NCBI GenBank assembly: GCA_029856425.1
Contig: JAHQWZ010000079.1
Span: forward strand, 1 to 7,959
DNA length: 7,959 nucleotides
Source: Candidatus Thorarchaeota archaeon
GTDB lineage: Archaea; Asgardarchaeota; Thorarchaeia; Thorarchaeales; Thorarchaeaceae
Reading direction: 5' to 3'
Of the stretch, positions 1 through 5,799 are shown piece after piece (the first letter of the stretch is position 1; every line of letters begins with the position of its first letter). The position numbers and the translations under genes are program-made. The notes below the pieces were generated by a model that did not search any database, was not told the DNA's origin, and saw only the letters and a list, made by a program, of their open reading frames with translations.

Positions 1-233
1 TTTGCATACTGCACAGAGATTTTATCAACCTCTACCGCGGTGACCTTCTTCGCTCCAGCTCTCGCGGCCATCATAGCTAGAACACCTGTGCCTGTCCCAA
101 GGTCCACCACATATGAGTCCTCTGTCACCACTCGCTTCAAGGCCTGCTCAAACTTGGAAAGTCTAGAACGCTGACTCAAGAGACTCGCTGCATGAAGTAT
201 TGAGAATGGTGTGGAATATTGGTATTCGTCCAT
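1..233 (-). CDS. SAM-dependent methyltransferase, PRMT-like (partial, N-terminal part)
   Basis: The minus strand, read from the ATG at 231-233, stays open to the left edge of the window and gives 77 N-terminal residues; the C-terminus lies outside. Residues 42-50 read VVDLGTGTG, the glycine-rich motif I that binds S-adenosylmethionine in class I methyltransferases. It is followed by an alanine-rich helix and by the acidic strand end AVEVD (66-70), which would hold the ribose hydroxyls. The segment before motif I (LLSQRSRLSKFEQAL, 18-32) resembles the helix preceding motif I in protein arginine methyltransferases. The THW and double-E loops that would prove this are not in the window, so the substrate is unknown; such archaeal proteins are also often labelled as ribosomal protein L11 methyltransferases. 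The gene is divergent from the TPR gene, and a TATA-like element about 30 bases upstream of the ATG suggests a very short leader. Confidence 0.85.
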   Translation of the reverse strand, partial: MDEYQYSTPFSILHAASLLSQRSRLSKFEQALKRVVTEDSYVVDLGTGTGVLAMMAARAGAKKVTAVEVDKISVQYA

Positions 234-259
234 CGTTCTATTGCCATATCCAGAGGTTC

Positions 260-268
260 TTATAATAT
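260..268. promoter_or_regulatory. Candidate TATA box between divergent genes
   Basis: The AT-rich element TTATAATAT can be read in both directions. For the minus-strand methyltransferase its centre lies about 30 bases from the ATG, so a start site 25-27 bases downstream would give an almost leaderless mRNA. For the plus-strand TPR gene it would place transcription start near 290, giving a leader of about 50 bases. The spacing favours the minus direction. The call is by eye, with no clear purine-rich BRE. Confidence 0.4.
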
Positions 269-343
269 GATATGAGCCACACCGAACGCCTAATAGTACT
301 GGAGAACTCACTCTTGACTAACTAATTTGGTGGTCATGAACTG

Positions 344-1504
344 ATGGATGAAAGCATCAAGATTGCATTGGATGCCCTGGAAAAAGGTCGTCCGAAAGAT
401 GCAATTTCGATACTGGAACCGATGGTTGATGAAGCATTAGATGACGAAGCGGATATTTTGGTATACCTTGGTATAGCTTATGTGCAGACCGAGCAACCTG
501 AAAAGGCTGTTGAGGTCCTTGAGAAGGCAGAGAACCTTGTGGAAGAACACTGCGTTCTTTCAATGTTCTTGGGTCGCGCATATCGAACGCTTGCACGGTT
601 TGATGAGGCTGAGGATGAGCTAAGTCGTTCCATTTCTCTTGATCCAGAAACTCCTGAGCCATATGCTGACCTTGGATGGGTGCTGTATAAGAAAGGAGAA
701 TATGCCAAGACTGTTAAGACGTTGGCTTCGGCATGTGAAACCTTCCCTGAAGATCTTGACATTCGCTCAATTTACGCACTATCACTCTACAGATTGGGTG
801 ACTTCACTGCCGCCGCAGAACAATGGGGATTGATGCACCGCCAAGAGCCAGAATTCATGGCAGCCATCTCAAACTACGCTTTCCTGATGCTTACACTGGG
901 GCGTTCCTATGAGGCTGCTCCATTTGTTGGACGAGCGAACACGCTTGCACCGGATGACTATAGATCTTTGATCCTGCTGGGAGAACTTCGATTTCAGTCA
1001 GGAGAACATGAGGGAGCCCGTGAATGTTTCCAGAAGGTCTTGGAGCAGGACCCGGAAAATGTGGAAGCACTATCTAGATTGGCTGTTCTCTACCATCACT
1101 TGCTCAATAAGACTGCATGTAACAAGTATCTGGAAAAAGCTGCTACACTAGTTGGTTCAGCCCCCGAGAGCTGGAGAGGCATGTGCTATGCATTATCAAT
1201 GATTGGGGGCGATGAGGACTTCATTAATTGTCTCATTAACTGGACACGCGTTGATCCCACATCTGCAGCACCCTGGGTCGCTCTCGCAAAGCAGTATGAC
1301 AGAATGGGAAAACTTGAGTATTCTAGAAATGCGTGGCGAGTATCTTTTGAACTGCGTGAATATGTCAAGATATTCTGTGACGCATGTGGTAGTGAAGAGC
1401 GACTTCCATATGATGAAACCGTGGGATTTGATATCTATGCGCATAGGATTTGTCATAACTGTGGCGAAACAATTCGGATGCCAGTTGGCCTCGCTGCTTT
1501 CTGA
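344..1504 (+). CDS. TPR repeat protein with C-terminal zinc ribbon
   Basis: This 386-residue soluble protein is built almost entirely of tetratricopeptide repeats. From residue 36 to 273 seven repeats of exactly 34 residues follow one another, with the usual small residue at position 8 (G43, G77, G111, A145, A179, G213, A247) and often proline at position 32 (P101, P135, P169, P203, P237). The N-terminus (about 2-35) is a partial repeat, and residues 274-341 hold degenerate ones. The last 45 residues leave the TPR pattern and carry two CxxC knuckles, C345/C348 and C370/C373, 21 residues apart, which should bind one zinc ion. TPR superhelices bind partner proteins and the ribbon could bind protein or nucleic acid, but the partner is unknown. 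There is no signal peptide or membrane segment. A GGTGGT at 329-334 sits ten bases before the ATG and is a plausible ribosome binding site. The stop codon directly abuts the Nudix start. Confidence 0.92.
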   Translation: MDESIKIALDALEKGRPKDAISILEPMVDEALDDEADILVYLGIAYVQTEQPEKAVEVLEKAENLVEEHCVLSMFLGRAYRTLARFDEAEDELSRSISLDPETPEPYADLGWVLYKKGEYAKTVKTLASACETFPEDLDIRSIYALSLYRLGDFTAAAEQWGLMHRQEPEFMAAISNYAFLMLTLGRSYEAAPFVGRANTLAPDDYRSLILLGELRFQSGEHEGARECFQKVLEQDPENVEALSRLAVLYHHLLNKTACNKYLEKAATLVGSAPESWRGMCYALSMIGGDEDFINCLINWTRVDPTSAAPWVALAKQYDRMGKLEYSRNAWRVSFELREYVKIFCDACGSEERLPYDETVGFDIYAHRICHNCGETIRMPVGLAAF

Positions 1505-1978
1505 ATGATTCCTTACGATGAGGTGGATACCCTGAATAATCGTCGCTACCCTAGATTTCCTATTCCCGGAGTTGGTGGGATTGTAGTGGGTCCTGAGGGT
1601 GTACTCCTGGTGGTCAGAGATAAAGAACCTGCCAAAGGCTTGCTGAGCATTCCGGGGGGTGGCGTTGATGTGGGGGAAACCCAGGAAGAGGCAATCATGA
1701 GAGAAGTGCGAGAGGAAACCGGTATAGATTGCGAAGTCATCAGATTCTTGAGTACAGCTGATCTCATAACGACCGATGATGAGGGTGCAATCGAGTTTCA
1801 TTTCATTCTCAATCACTATCTGTGCAGAGCACTAACATCCACGCTGAAGGCTGAGAGTCCGGAGGCTCAGCCTATGTGGATTGATCCTTTGAAGATCCGA
1901 GAGTTTGATATTCCACCAAGAATTCTTGATTTATTAATGGAAAATCTCGATGATATTGAATCATTGAAGTCTGATTGA
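1505..1978 (+). CDS. Nudix hydrolase
   Basis: This 157-residue single-domain enzyme should hydrolyse a nucleoside diphosphate linked to another moiety, using Mg2+ or Mn2+. The Nudix box is complete and matches G-x5-E-x7-REUxEExGU: G52, E58, R66, E67, V68, E70, E71, G73 and I74. E70 and E71 belong to the metal-binding glutamates. The preceding strand PGVGGIVVGPEGVLLVVRD (21-39) and the SIPGGG turn before the box are typical of the fold. The length is usual for the family. Substrate cannot be read from the sequence: ADP-ribose, (d)NTP or a related dinucleotide are all possible, and I see no decisive signature. The ATG follows the TPR stop codon with no spacer and no evident Shine-Dalgarno, so translation is probably coupled to the TPR gene and the two form one operon. 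Confidence 0.93.
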   Translation: MIPYDEVDTLNNRRYPRFPIPGVGGIVVGPEGVLLVVRDKEPAKGLLSIPGGGVDVGETQEEAIMREVREETGIDCEVIRFLSTADLITTDDEGAIEFHFILNHYLCRALTSTLKAESPEAQPMWIDPLKIREFDIPPRILDLLMENLDDIESLKSD

Positions 1979-1998
1979 ATCGCTGTTGAGCGCCTTCA

Positions 1999-2048
1999 TT
2001 ATAAGTGGAATGCACTTTGGGAGCCTCTTTGTCCATGAAGTATAAAAG
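1999..2048 (+). promoter_or_regulatory. Promoter region with TATA box upstream of the membrane-protein gene
   Basis: The sequence TATAAAAGC at 2041-2049 is the best TATA match in the window and is preceded by the purine-rich GAAG, a plausible BRE. Transcription would start near 2068-2072, leaving a leader of roughly 30-40 bases. A second element, TTATAAG at 1999-2005, lies further upstream and may be an alternative. The position after the Nudix stop indicates that the membrane-protein gene has its own promoter. Confidence 0.55.
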
Positions 2049-2096
2049 CAGATATGCGCCACGCTAAGTGTACCTATTACTTCACCTACATAGGAC

Positions 2097-2570
2097 GTGT
2101 TATGGACAATGTTCAGAACTATTGGTGCGCTTTTGATCGCGCTTGTCGTTGCTATCCTTATCGGTGCCTTTCAGATTCTTGGTTTGGACCTGGCCGCCAT
2201 ACAGGCCGCTCTAGGATCACCTGATCTTACTGGTTGGCTGCAATTGCAGGGCGGAATCCTATTCAGCTTTCTCCTCTTCCCATATCATTGGGCAACCGTT
2301 GGAACATATACACCACTGGTGGCACTAGGAGTCGCTGGATTCATTGCCGGGCTTATTTCGAAGAGCGGTGTCAGAATGCTCTTTGTATCTCTGATTGCAC
2401 TCGGCCTCTTCTTTGTTGGCTACATAGTCCTCACACTGGGACTATCAGCAACGGACCTTGAAGCGATGGCTGCATTGGCTCAGACCATAGCAATTGATCT
2501 TGGAGTGTCATTTGCACTCCTCTTTGTTCCAGGCATCATCGGAGCTTCACTTACCGCCGAAGAATACTAG
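2097..2570 (+). CDS. Small polytopic membrane protein of unknown function
   Basis: I do not recognise this 157-residue protein. It has four hydrophobic segments long enough to cross the membrane: about residues 8-28, 68-88, 92-116 and 128-152. A further short hydrophobic stretch at 53-63 probably lies at the interface. The loop between helices 1 and 2 is mildly acidic, and the protein ends SLTAEEY. There are no charged or catalytic residues within the membrane segments that suggest a transporter or enzyme, and no cysteines. The start is GTG at 2097; an in-frame ATG at 2109 is an equally good choice and would shorten the protein by four residues (MFRTIGALL). An ATG at 2102 is out of frame. A TATA box at 2041 suggests single-gene transcription, and hairpins with a T-rich tail follow the stop codon. 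Confidence 0.75.
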   Translation: MLWTMFRTIGALLIALVVAILIGAFQILGLDLAAIQAALGSPDLTGWLQLQGGILFSFLLFPYHWATVGTYTPLVALGVAGFIAGLISKSGVRMLFVSLIALGLFFVGYIVLTLGLSATDLEAMAALAQTIAIDLGVSFALLFVPGIIGASLTAEEY

Positions 2571-2576
2571 TAACAG

Positions 2577-2622
2577 CTGGGAGCAATAGCTCCAGAGGGG
2601 GTCTATCCCCCTTTCTGTCTTT
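2577..2622 (+). terminator. Tandem hairpins with T-rich tail at a convergent gene junction
   Basis: Two stem-loops follow the membrane-protein stop codon. The first is GGAGC-AATA-GCTCC at 2580-2593, extendable by CT/AG across a one-base bulge. The second is AGGGGG-TCTAT-CCCCCT at 2596-2612, extendable at its base by two further pairs including a G-U. A run of six T within a T-rich stretch follows at 2613-2625. This fits a terminator for the plus strand. The stop codon of the minus-strand DHH gene (2603-2605) lies in the loop of the second hairpin. Archaeal termination depends mainly on the T-run, so the role of the stems is inferred. Confidence 0.6.
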
Positions 2623-4141
2623 TTTCTGTAATTGTCTTCAACAGAGATTCTTTCTTTGAGAGAAGTGGAGAAAGAACTAGATCGATAGAAACTAGGTTTA
2701 GATAGTCGTCTAGGAAATCACAATGAACAAAAGCACCTGCCGCCATCGGATGTCCGCCTGCTTCCACAACTTCCTGCCCTGCTACCCTGCTAATCTCTTC
2801 GCCTACTCGCAAAAATGATTCTTTGAGATTGATTCCCTTTTCCACGAGACTCTGCCTCGCCCTCCCTGATATTTTGACGAGCGCGCTATCCTCCTTAAAG
2901 TTAGTGCTCACTCCGATAATGGGTTTGTCAATGGGCACGATTCGTGAACCTTGAGCCATTCCAATGACGATTCCAATAATCGTGTCTGAAGTTAGAGGGT
3001 CTCTGACAACATACATTCCATCCATCTCAGTATATCCGCCATCCTCAAGTCTTCTTAGAGCTGCTGCCAGGTTTGCACGATGTTGCTGGAGAAGCGCAGT
3101 TCCCTCATGATACGCATCTTCATCTCCAAGACAGATCATTACACCCACCTCCGGCCTTCTATTCCTGCCGCAGGCATTCAAGAGTGTAGAGAACTCCTTT
3201 GCTGAGCGCATCTCGGTTTCAATCGGTCTACTGACCAGGGTGATAACGTCACCGAGTATTCCCTTGGTTATCTCAGGGTCGCCATAAGCCTCATCGATGT
3301 GGAAAAAGAGCTTCGTAATCACAGCTTGTTTTTCTTCATTGGTCAATCCCGTCCAGATTCTCCATTTATCGTCCGAATCTTTCAGCGGAATATTCAGTTC
3401 TGCAAAGAACTGATAACAAGCATCTTCATTGCCTGTGATACCTGGAAGATAAGGTTCTGTGGCGTATTGAAGCAAATATGGCAGAGGCCGTGTATTAATG
3501 CCAAAGAACGTCAGGTCCTTGCTCAATTTGATCTGTCCTGAAGCCTGACCTAGATTGGCAATCTCCCGATTTGCTCCCTGAAATCCCTTGCCATAGTAGT
3601 CTTGAAGGTCTCCTGTCGCCCCCACAATTGCTAGTTCTGCTAGGTCAACATTCTCCTCCGAGAGCGCATATGCTACGAAAAAAGCAACTCCTGCCCCAGA
3701 TACGTCATAGCCTCCGTCAAGACCGTGCTGATTTGGATTAATCTCAATTATTACATCATTACTCCTGCTCTCCTCCTGCTCCTCATGGGGTAAATGATGG
3801 TCAAGAACAATGATTCTCTCAACTCTGCCCTTCGCTAGAATGTGAGTAGTAATCAGATCCATCTGTCCTGTCCCCAAATCACTAAATACAAGTGAATCTG
3901 GCTGATTTTTCGCAATCAATTCTTCGACTTCAATAATAGTTTCAGAGTTGAGCTGGTGGATATTCCTCCACCTGACATCCTTGTCTTCTCTCTCAAGCAT
4001 TTTGATAACAATTGAAAGAGCACTTATCCCGTCAGCATCAATATGCGAGATTGCCAAAACCTTGCTCGATGCACGAATAGCCATCACTGCTTCTGAAATT
4101 TTTGCCTGCATAGAATCGGGCAAGAAGGAAATTAACGACAC
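2603..4141 (-). CDS. RecJ-like DHH/DHHA1 family phosphoesterase (archaeal GAN/RecJ type)
   Basis: This 512-residue protein has the motifs of the DHH phosphoesterase superfamily in order: SHIDADG (32-38, with H33, D35 and D37), SDLGTG (87-92, D88), LDHHLP (113-118, D114-H115-H116) and GATGD (174-178, D178). These acidic and histidine residues bind two Mn2+ ions. The C-terminal DHHA1 domain ends with GGHPMAAG (462-469), the substrate-binding signature. Length and layout fit archaeal RecJ homologues. Known relatives include GAN, a single-strand exonuclease that associates with GINS in the replisome, and Cdc45-like proteins. All catalytic residues are present here, so it is probably an active nuclease rather than a Cdc45-like structural protein. 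A nanoRNase-type activity cannot be excluded. The start is GTG at 4141 with AGGA a few bases upstream. The frame stays open further upstream without an ATG, GTG or TTG before an in-frame TAG, which supports this start. Confidence 0.9.
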   Translation of the reverse strand: MSLISFLPDSMQAKISEAVMAIRASSKVLAISHIDADGISALSIVIKMLEREDKDVRWRNIHQLNSETIIEVEELIAKNQPDSLVFSDLGTGQMDLITTHILAKGRVERIIVLDHHLPHEEQEESRSNDVIIEINPNQHGLDGGYDVSGAGVAFFVAYALSEENVDLAELAIVGATGDLQDYYGKGFQGANREIANLGQASGQIKLSKDLTFFGINTRPLPYLLQYATEPYLPGITGNEDACYQFFAELNIPLKDSDDKWRIWTGLTNEEKQAVITKLFFHIDEAYGDPEITKGILGDVITLVSRPIETEMRSAKEFSTLLNACGRNRRPEVGVMICLGDEDAYHEGTALLQQHRANLAAALRRLEDGGYTEMDGMYVVRDPLTSDTIIGIVIGMAQGSRIVPIDKPIIGVSTNFKEDSALVKISGRARQSLVEKGINLKESFLRVGEEISRVAGQEVVEAGGHPMAAGAFVHCDFLDDYLNLVSIDLVLSPLLSKKESLLKTITEKRQKGG

Positions 4142-4170
4142 TGTTGTTCCTGCAACTCTCTCAAGAGGGG

Positions 4171-4179
4171 CAATATAAG
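4171..4179 (-). promoter_or_regulatory. Candidate TATA box for the DHH gene
   Basis: On the minus strand CTTATATTG is centred about 34 bases before the GTG start at 4141. A start site 25-27 bases downstream would leave a leader of roughly eight bases. The 73-base gap to the preceding minus-strand gene (stop at 4215) makes an independent promoter plausible, although read-through from that gene cannot be excluded. There is no strong BRE. Confidence 0.4.
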
Positions 4180-4214
4180 TAGGCCTCTCTGCAATATTGA
4201 GTAATTGATTCTAT

Positions 4215-4556
4215 TTATTCAGCACCGCGCATAACTCTAGATAAAGCAAGGAAGATGACTAGAAATACGCTTGCCACAGCCGCCAGTGCCTTTGCGACCT
4301 TTTGCCAATTTGTCAGTGGGACTTCAAGTTCTCGAAGTTCGTTTGTGACTCGTTTGAGGTATACTCTCATTTCTGTGTAGAGGGCTTCTTCATTATCAAA
4401 TCGAGTTGAGTAATTTGACCAACTCTCGTAGAACGGTGCCTCGGGATTTGTACTGAGCCATTCATGCCAAGCTGCCAGTATTTTGTCTTTATGCTGTTGT
4501 GGGAATCGCTCAATACTTCCTTGTACCTTGCTAGCCCAGTCTTCAGGTATCATCAT
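4215..4556 (-). CDS. Small tail-anchored membrane protein of unknown function
   Basis: I do not recognise this 113-residue protein. Residues 1-85 are hydrophilic, rich in tryptophan and aromatic residues (W7, W30, W33, W46, W84) and probably mostly helical. One hydrophobic segment follows at about 87-106 (VAKALAAVASVFLVIFLALS), and then only the seven residues RVMRGAE. There is no N-terminal signal. This is the architecture of a tail-anchored protein, with the soluble part facing the cytoplasm and positive residues (R107, R110) just after the membrane segment. Two consecutive ATG codons (4556 and 4553) can start it; AAAGGGG lies six bases upstream of the first. It lies between the DHH gene and the coiled-coil gene, all on the same strand, with gaps of 73 and 139 to 140 bases that argue against a tight operon. 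Confidence 0.7.
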   Translation of the reverse strand: MMIPEDWASKVQGSIERFPQQHKDKILAAWHEWLSTNPEAPFYESWSNYSTRFDNEEALYTEMRVYLKRVTNELRELEVPLTNWQKVAKALAAVASVFLVIFLALSRVMRGAE

Positions 4557-4608
4557 TGTGTGCCCCTTTGTTCTCCCGGCAGAGGGATAGTTTAGTCTCC
4601 GCGGGACT

Positions 4609-4648
4609 CTTATTAAGTATTCACCAGATTTTGTCCCCTTTTAAAGGA
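4609..4648 (-). promoter_or_regulatory. Candidate promoter elements for the tail-anchored protein gene
   Basis: Two TATA-like elements occur on the minus strand before the ATG at 4556. CCTTTAAAAGG at 4637-4647 is nearly palindromic and close to the archaeal consensus; it would give a leader of about 60 bases. ACTTAATAAGA at 4609-4619 would give about 30 bases. I cannot choose between them from the sequence alone. Confidence 0.35.
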
Positions 4649-4674
4649 TAATAAGGCTGCGTTTTTGGAAGCGC

Positions 4675-4692
4675 GCGTATTTTAAAATGCGC
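4675..4692. repeat. Near-perfect 18-base palindrome downstream of the coiled-coil gene
   Basis: GCGTATTTTAAAATGCGC is an inverted repeat with a perfect ten-base AT core (4679-4688) and GC-rich arms; only the pair 4678/4689 mismatches, and it would be a G-U pair in one RNA strand. It lies three bases beyond the stop codon of the minus-strand coiled-coil gene. It could act in 3' end formation of that gene, or as an operator or TATA-like element for the gene at 4556. No T-run follows immediately on the minus strand, so a terminator role is unproven. Confidence 0.5.
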
Positions 4693-4695
4693 AAT

Positions 4696-5217
4696 TTATC
4701 TCGCTTGAGTGACTTCCTTTTGCCATTCCTTTAGATCGTTCCTGAGTTTTTGAACATCTGATGGATTAATGGGATCGACCCTTCCATAAGTCTTCAAAAT
4801 CCTTACCCATCTCTGCATTTTGACTATCAGTTGACCAGCTCCTCCTTTTTGCTCGAGTATACTTGCTGCTTGAGATATTTTGATAGAGAGATCGCTGGCG
4901 ATGACCCCTTCACGAATCTGTGAATCAAGTGTATCAAGTACTGCCTGCAAACTGGAAACTGCGCCCTTTTGCTCAATACTAGGAGCATCTGCAGGTCTAG
5001 CAAGAGCAGCAACGGACACATTCTCTAGTTTATCCATTATCTCATCTAGTTTCTCGCTATTGGCCGCCACTGCCAGTGAAATCTCGGAATTGGAGTCCTG
5101 GACCTCAGTAATCTTGGAGAGGACATCAATCATCCTATTAAGCATCTGAGTAAGTCTTTCAATAGCTCCATTGATTTCTGTGAGCTTAGCTCGAACATAT
5201 GTATCATCGTCGCTCAT
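4696..5217 (-). CDS. Coiled-coil protein of unknown function
   Basis: I do not recognise this family. The protein is 173 residues long and soluble, with no signal peptide or membrane segment. Residues 8-40 form a clean heptad pattern with hydrophobics spaced three and four apart (L12, I15, I19, L22, L26, M29, L33, I36), and a weaker pattern continues to about 67, so the N-terminal part should be a coiled coil that oligomerises. A linker rich in alanine and proline follows (69-82). A C-terminal helical region (about 86-170) ends with W166 in a charged helix. The start is uncertain: an ATG at 5223 is also in frame, but AGAAGGG abuts it directly. The ATG at 5217 lies six bases after that ribosome binding site, so I prefer it. 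The gene is divergent from the cupin and lies upstream of the tail-anchored protein gene on the same strand. Confidence 0.75.
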   Translation of the reverse strand: MSDDDTYVRAKLTEINGAIERLTQMLNRMIDVLSKITEVQDSNSEISLAVAANSEKLDEIMDKLENVSVAALARPADAPSIEQKGAVSSLQAVLDTLDSQIREGVIASDLSIKISQAASILEQKGGAGQLIVKMQRWVRILKTYGRVDPINPSDVQKLRNDLKEWQKEVTQAR

Positions 5218-5332
5218 TAACATCCCTTCTGCAAAATTGCTCGCTCAAACCTGTCGTCGTTCTTCTGGTGATTAAGGTGCTCTTCACATTAAGCTTTCTG
5301 TGGTGCAGGTTAGGGCTGTACATAACTTAAGA

Positions 5333-5342
5333 CCTTTATACT
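5333..5342. promoter_or_regulatory. Candidate TATA box between coiled-coil and cupin genes
   Basis: CCTTTATACT on the plus strand reads AGTATAAAGG on the minus strand, so one site could serve either direction. On the plus strand it would start transcription near 5363-5368 and leave a leader of about 30 bases containing the GGAGG site of the cupin gene. On the minus strand the leader to 5217 would be about 90 bases. The plus assignment is the more economical one. Confidence 0.45.
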
Positions 5343-5379
5343 ACATTTAGCCAATCCACGCCTATTACTGTTTCAAGCT

Positions 5380-5384
5380 GGAGG
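5380..5384 (+). promoter_or_regulatory. Shine-Dalgarno site that fixes the TTG start of the cupin gene
   Basis: A full GGAGG lies nine bases before TTG at 5394. The nearest ATG, at 5398, is in another frame and meets a TGA after two codons. The ribosome binding site and reading frame therefore support TTG as the true start codon. Confidence 0.6.
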
Positions 5385-5393
5385 CAACAATTA

Positions 5394-5744
5394 TTGTATG
5401 TCTTGAATTTCAAAGAACGGGAGGCGTCTGAAGTCCCTCTTGAAGGCGCCACAAAGACTACAATGCGCTGGCTTATCGGAAGGCGGACCGGTGCAAAGAC
5501 ATACGCGATGAGGTACTTTGAAATGCAACCTGGAGGAAAGATTCCTATTCACTCCCATATTGAAGAGCATGAAATTTTCGTTTTAAACGGCGAAGCAAAA
5601 GTGCTGGGTGAATGTGAGGTGGATGTGGCTAGGAAAGACGATGTGGTCTTCATTCCTGCGGATCACCCTCATGGTTATGATAACACCGAAGGAAGGGAAG
5701 TCTTTAGTTTCATCTGTGTGATACCTCTGCTTGGTGAGGGATAG
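5394..5744 (+). CDS. Single-domain cupin (metal-binding beta-barrel protein)
   Basis: This 116-residue protein fits one small cupin_2-type barrel. Cupin motif 1 is GGKIPIHSHIEEHEIFVLNG (47-66), with H53, H55 and E60 in the HxHx4E arrangement that binds a metal. Motif 2 is seen as IPADHPHGYDN (87-97), with H93 as the fourth ligand and the usual asparagine N97. All four expected ligands are present, so it probably holds a divalent metal such as Fe, Mn or Zn. Stand-alone cupins include dioxygenases, isomerases and ligand-binding regulators; nothing here picks one. There is no extra DNA-binding domain. The start is TTG, supported by GGAGG at 5380-5384. The HAD phosphatase gene begins 55 bases downstream on the same strand and may be co-transcribed. 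Confidence 0.9.
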   Translation: MYVLNFKEREASEVPLEGATKTTMRWLIGRRTGAKTYAMRYFEMQPGGKIPIHSHIEEHEIFVLNGEAKVLGECEVDVARKDDVVFIPADHPHGYDNTEGREVFSFICVIPLLGEG

Positions 5745-5799
5745 GATTCTTCACCATATTTCAGTCACATTCTTTTACTGGCAAATCAAAACACATGAT

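Noticed and set aside
1196..1816. A 206-codon open frame on the minus strand across the end of the TPR gene and the start of the Nudix gene.
   Set aside because: It is antisense to two genes with complete family motifs, and its translation shows no domain or sensible composition. It is a shadow of the codon use on the other strand.
4880..5149. An 89-codon plus-strand frame inside the coiled-coil gene.
   Set aside because: It is serine-rich low-complexity sequence antisense to the heptad repeats, and it lacks a ribosome binding site.
5731..5799. A 23-residue N-terminal extension of the HAD phosphatase starting at TTG and overlapping the cupin gene.
   Set aside because: The ATG at 5800 puts the DxD motif at residue 15, as usual for the family, and the extension has no family-like sequence.
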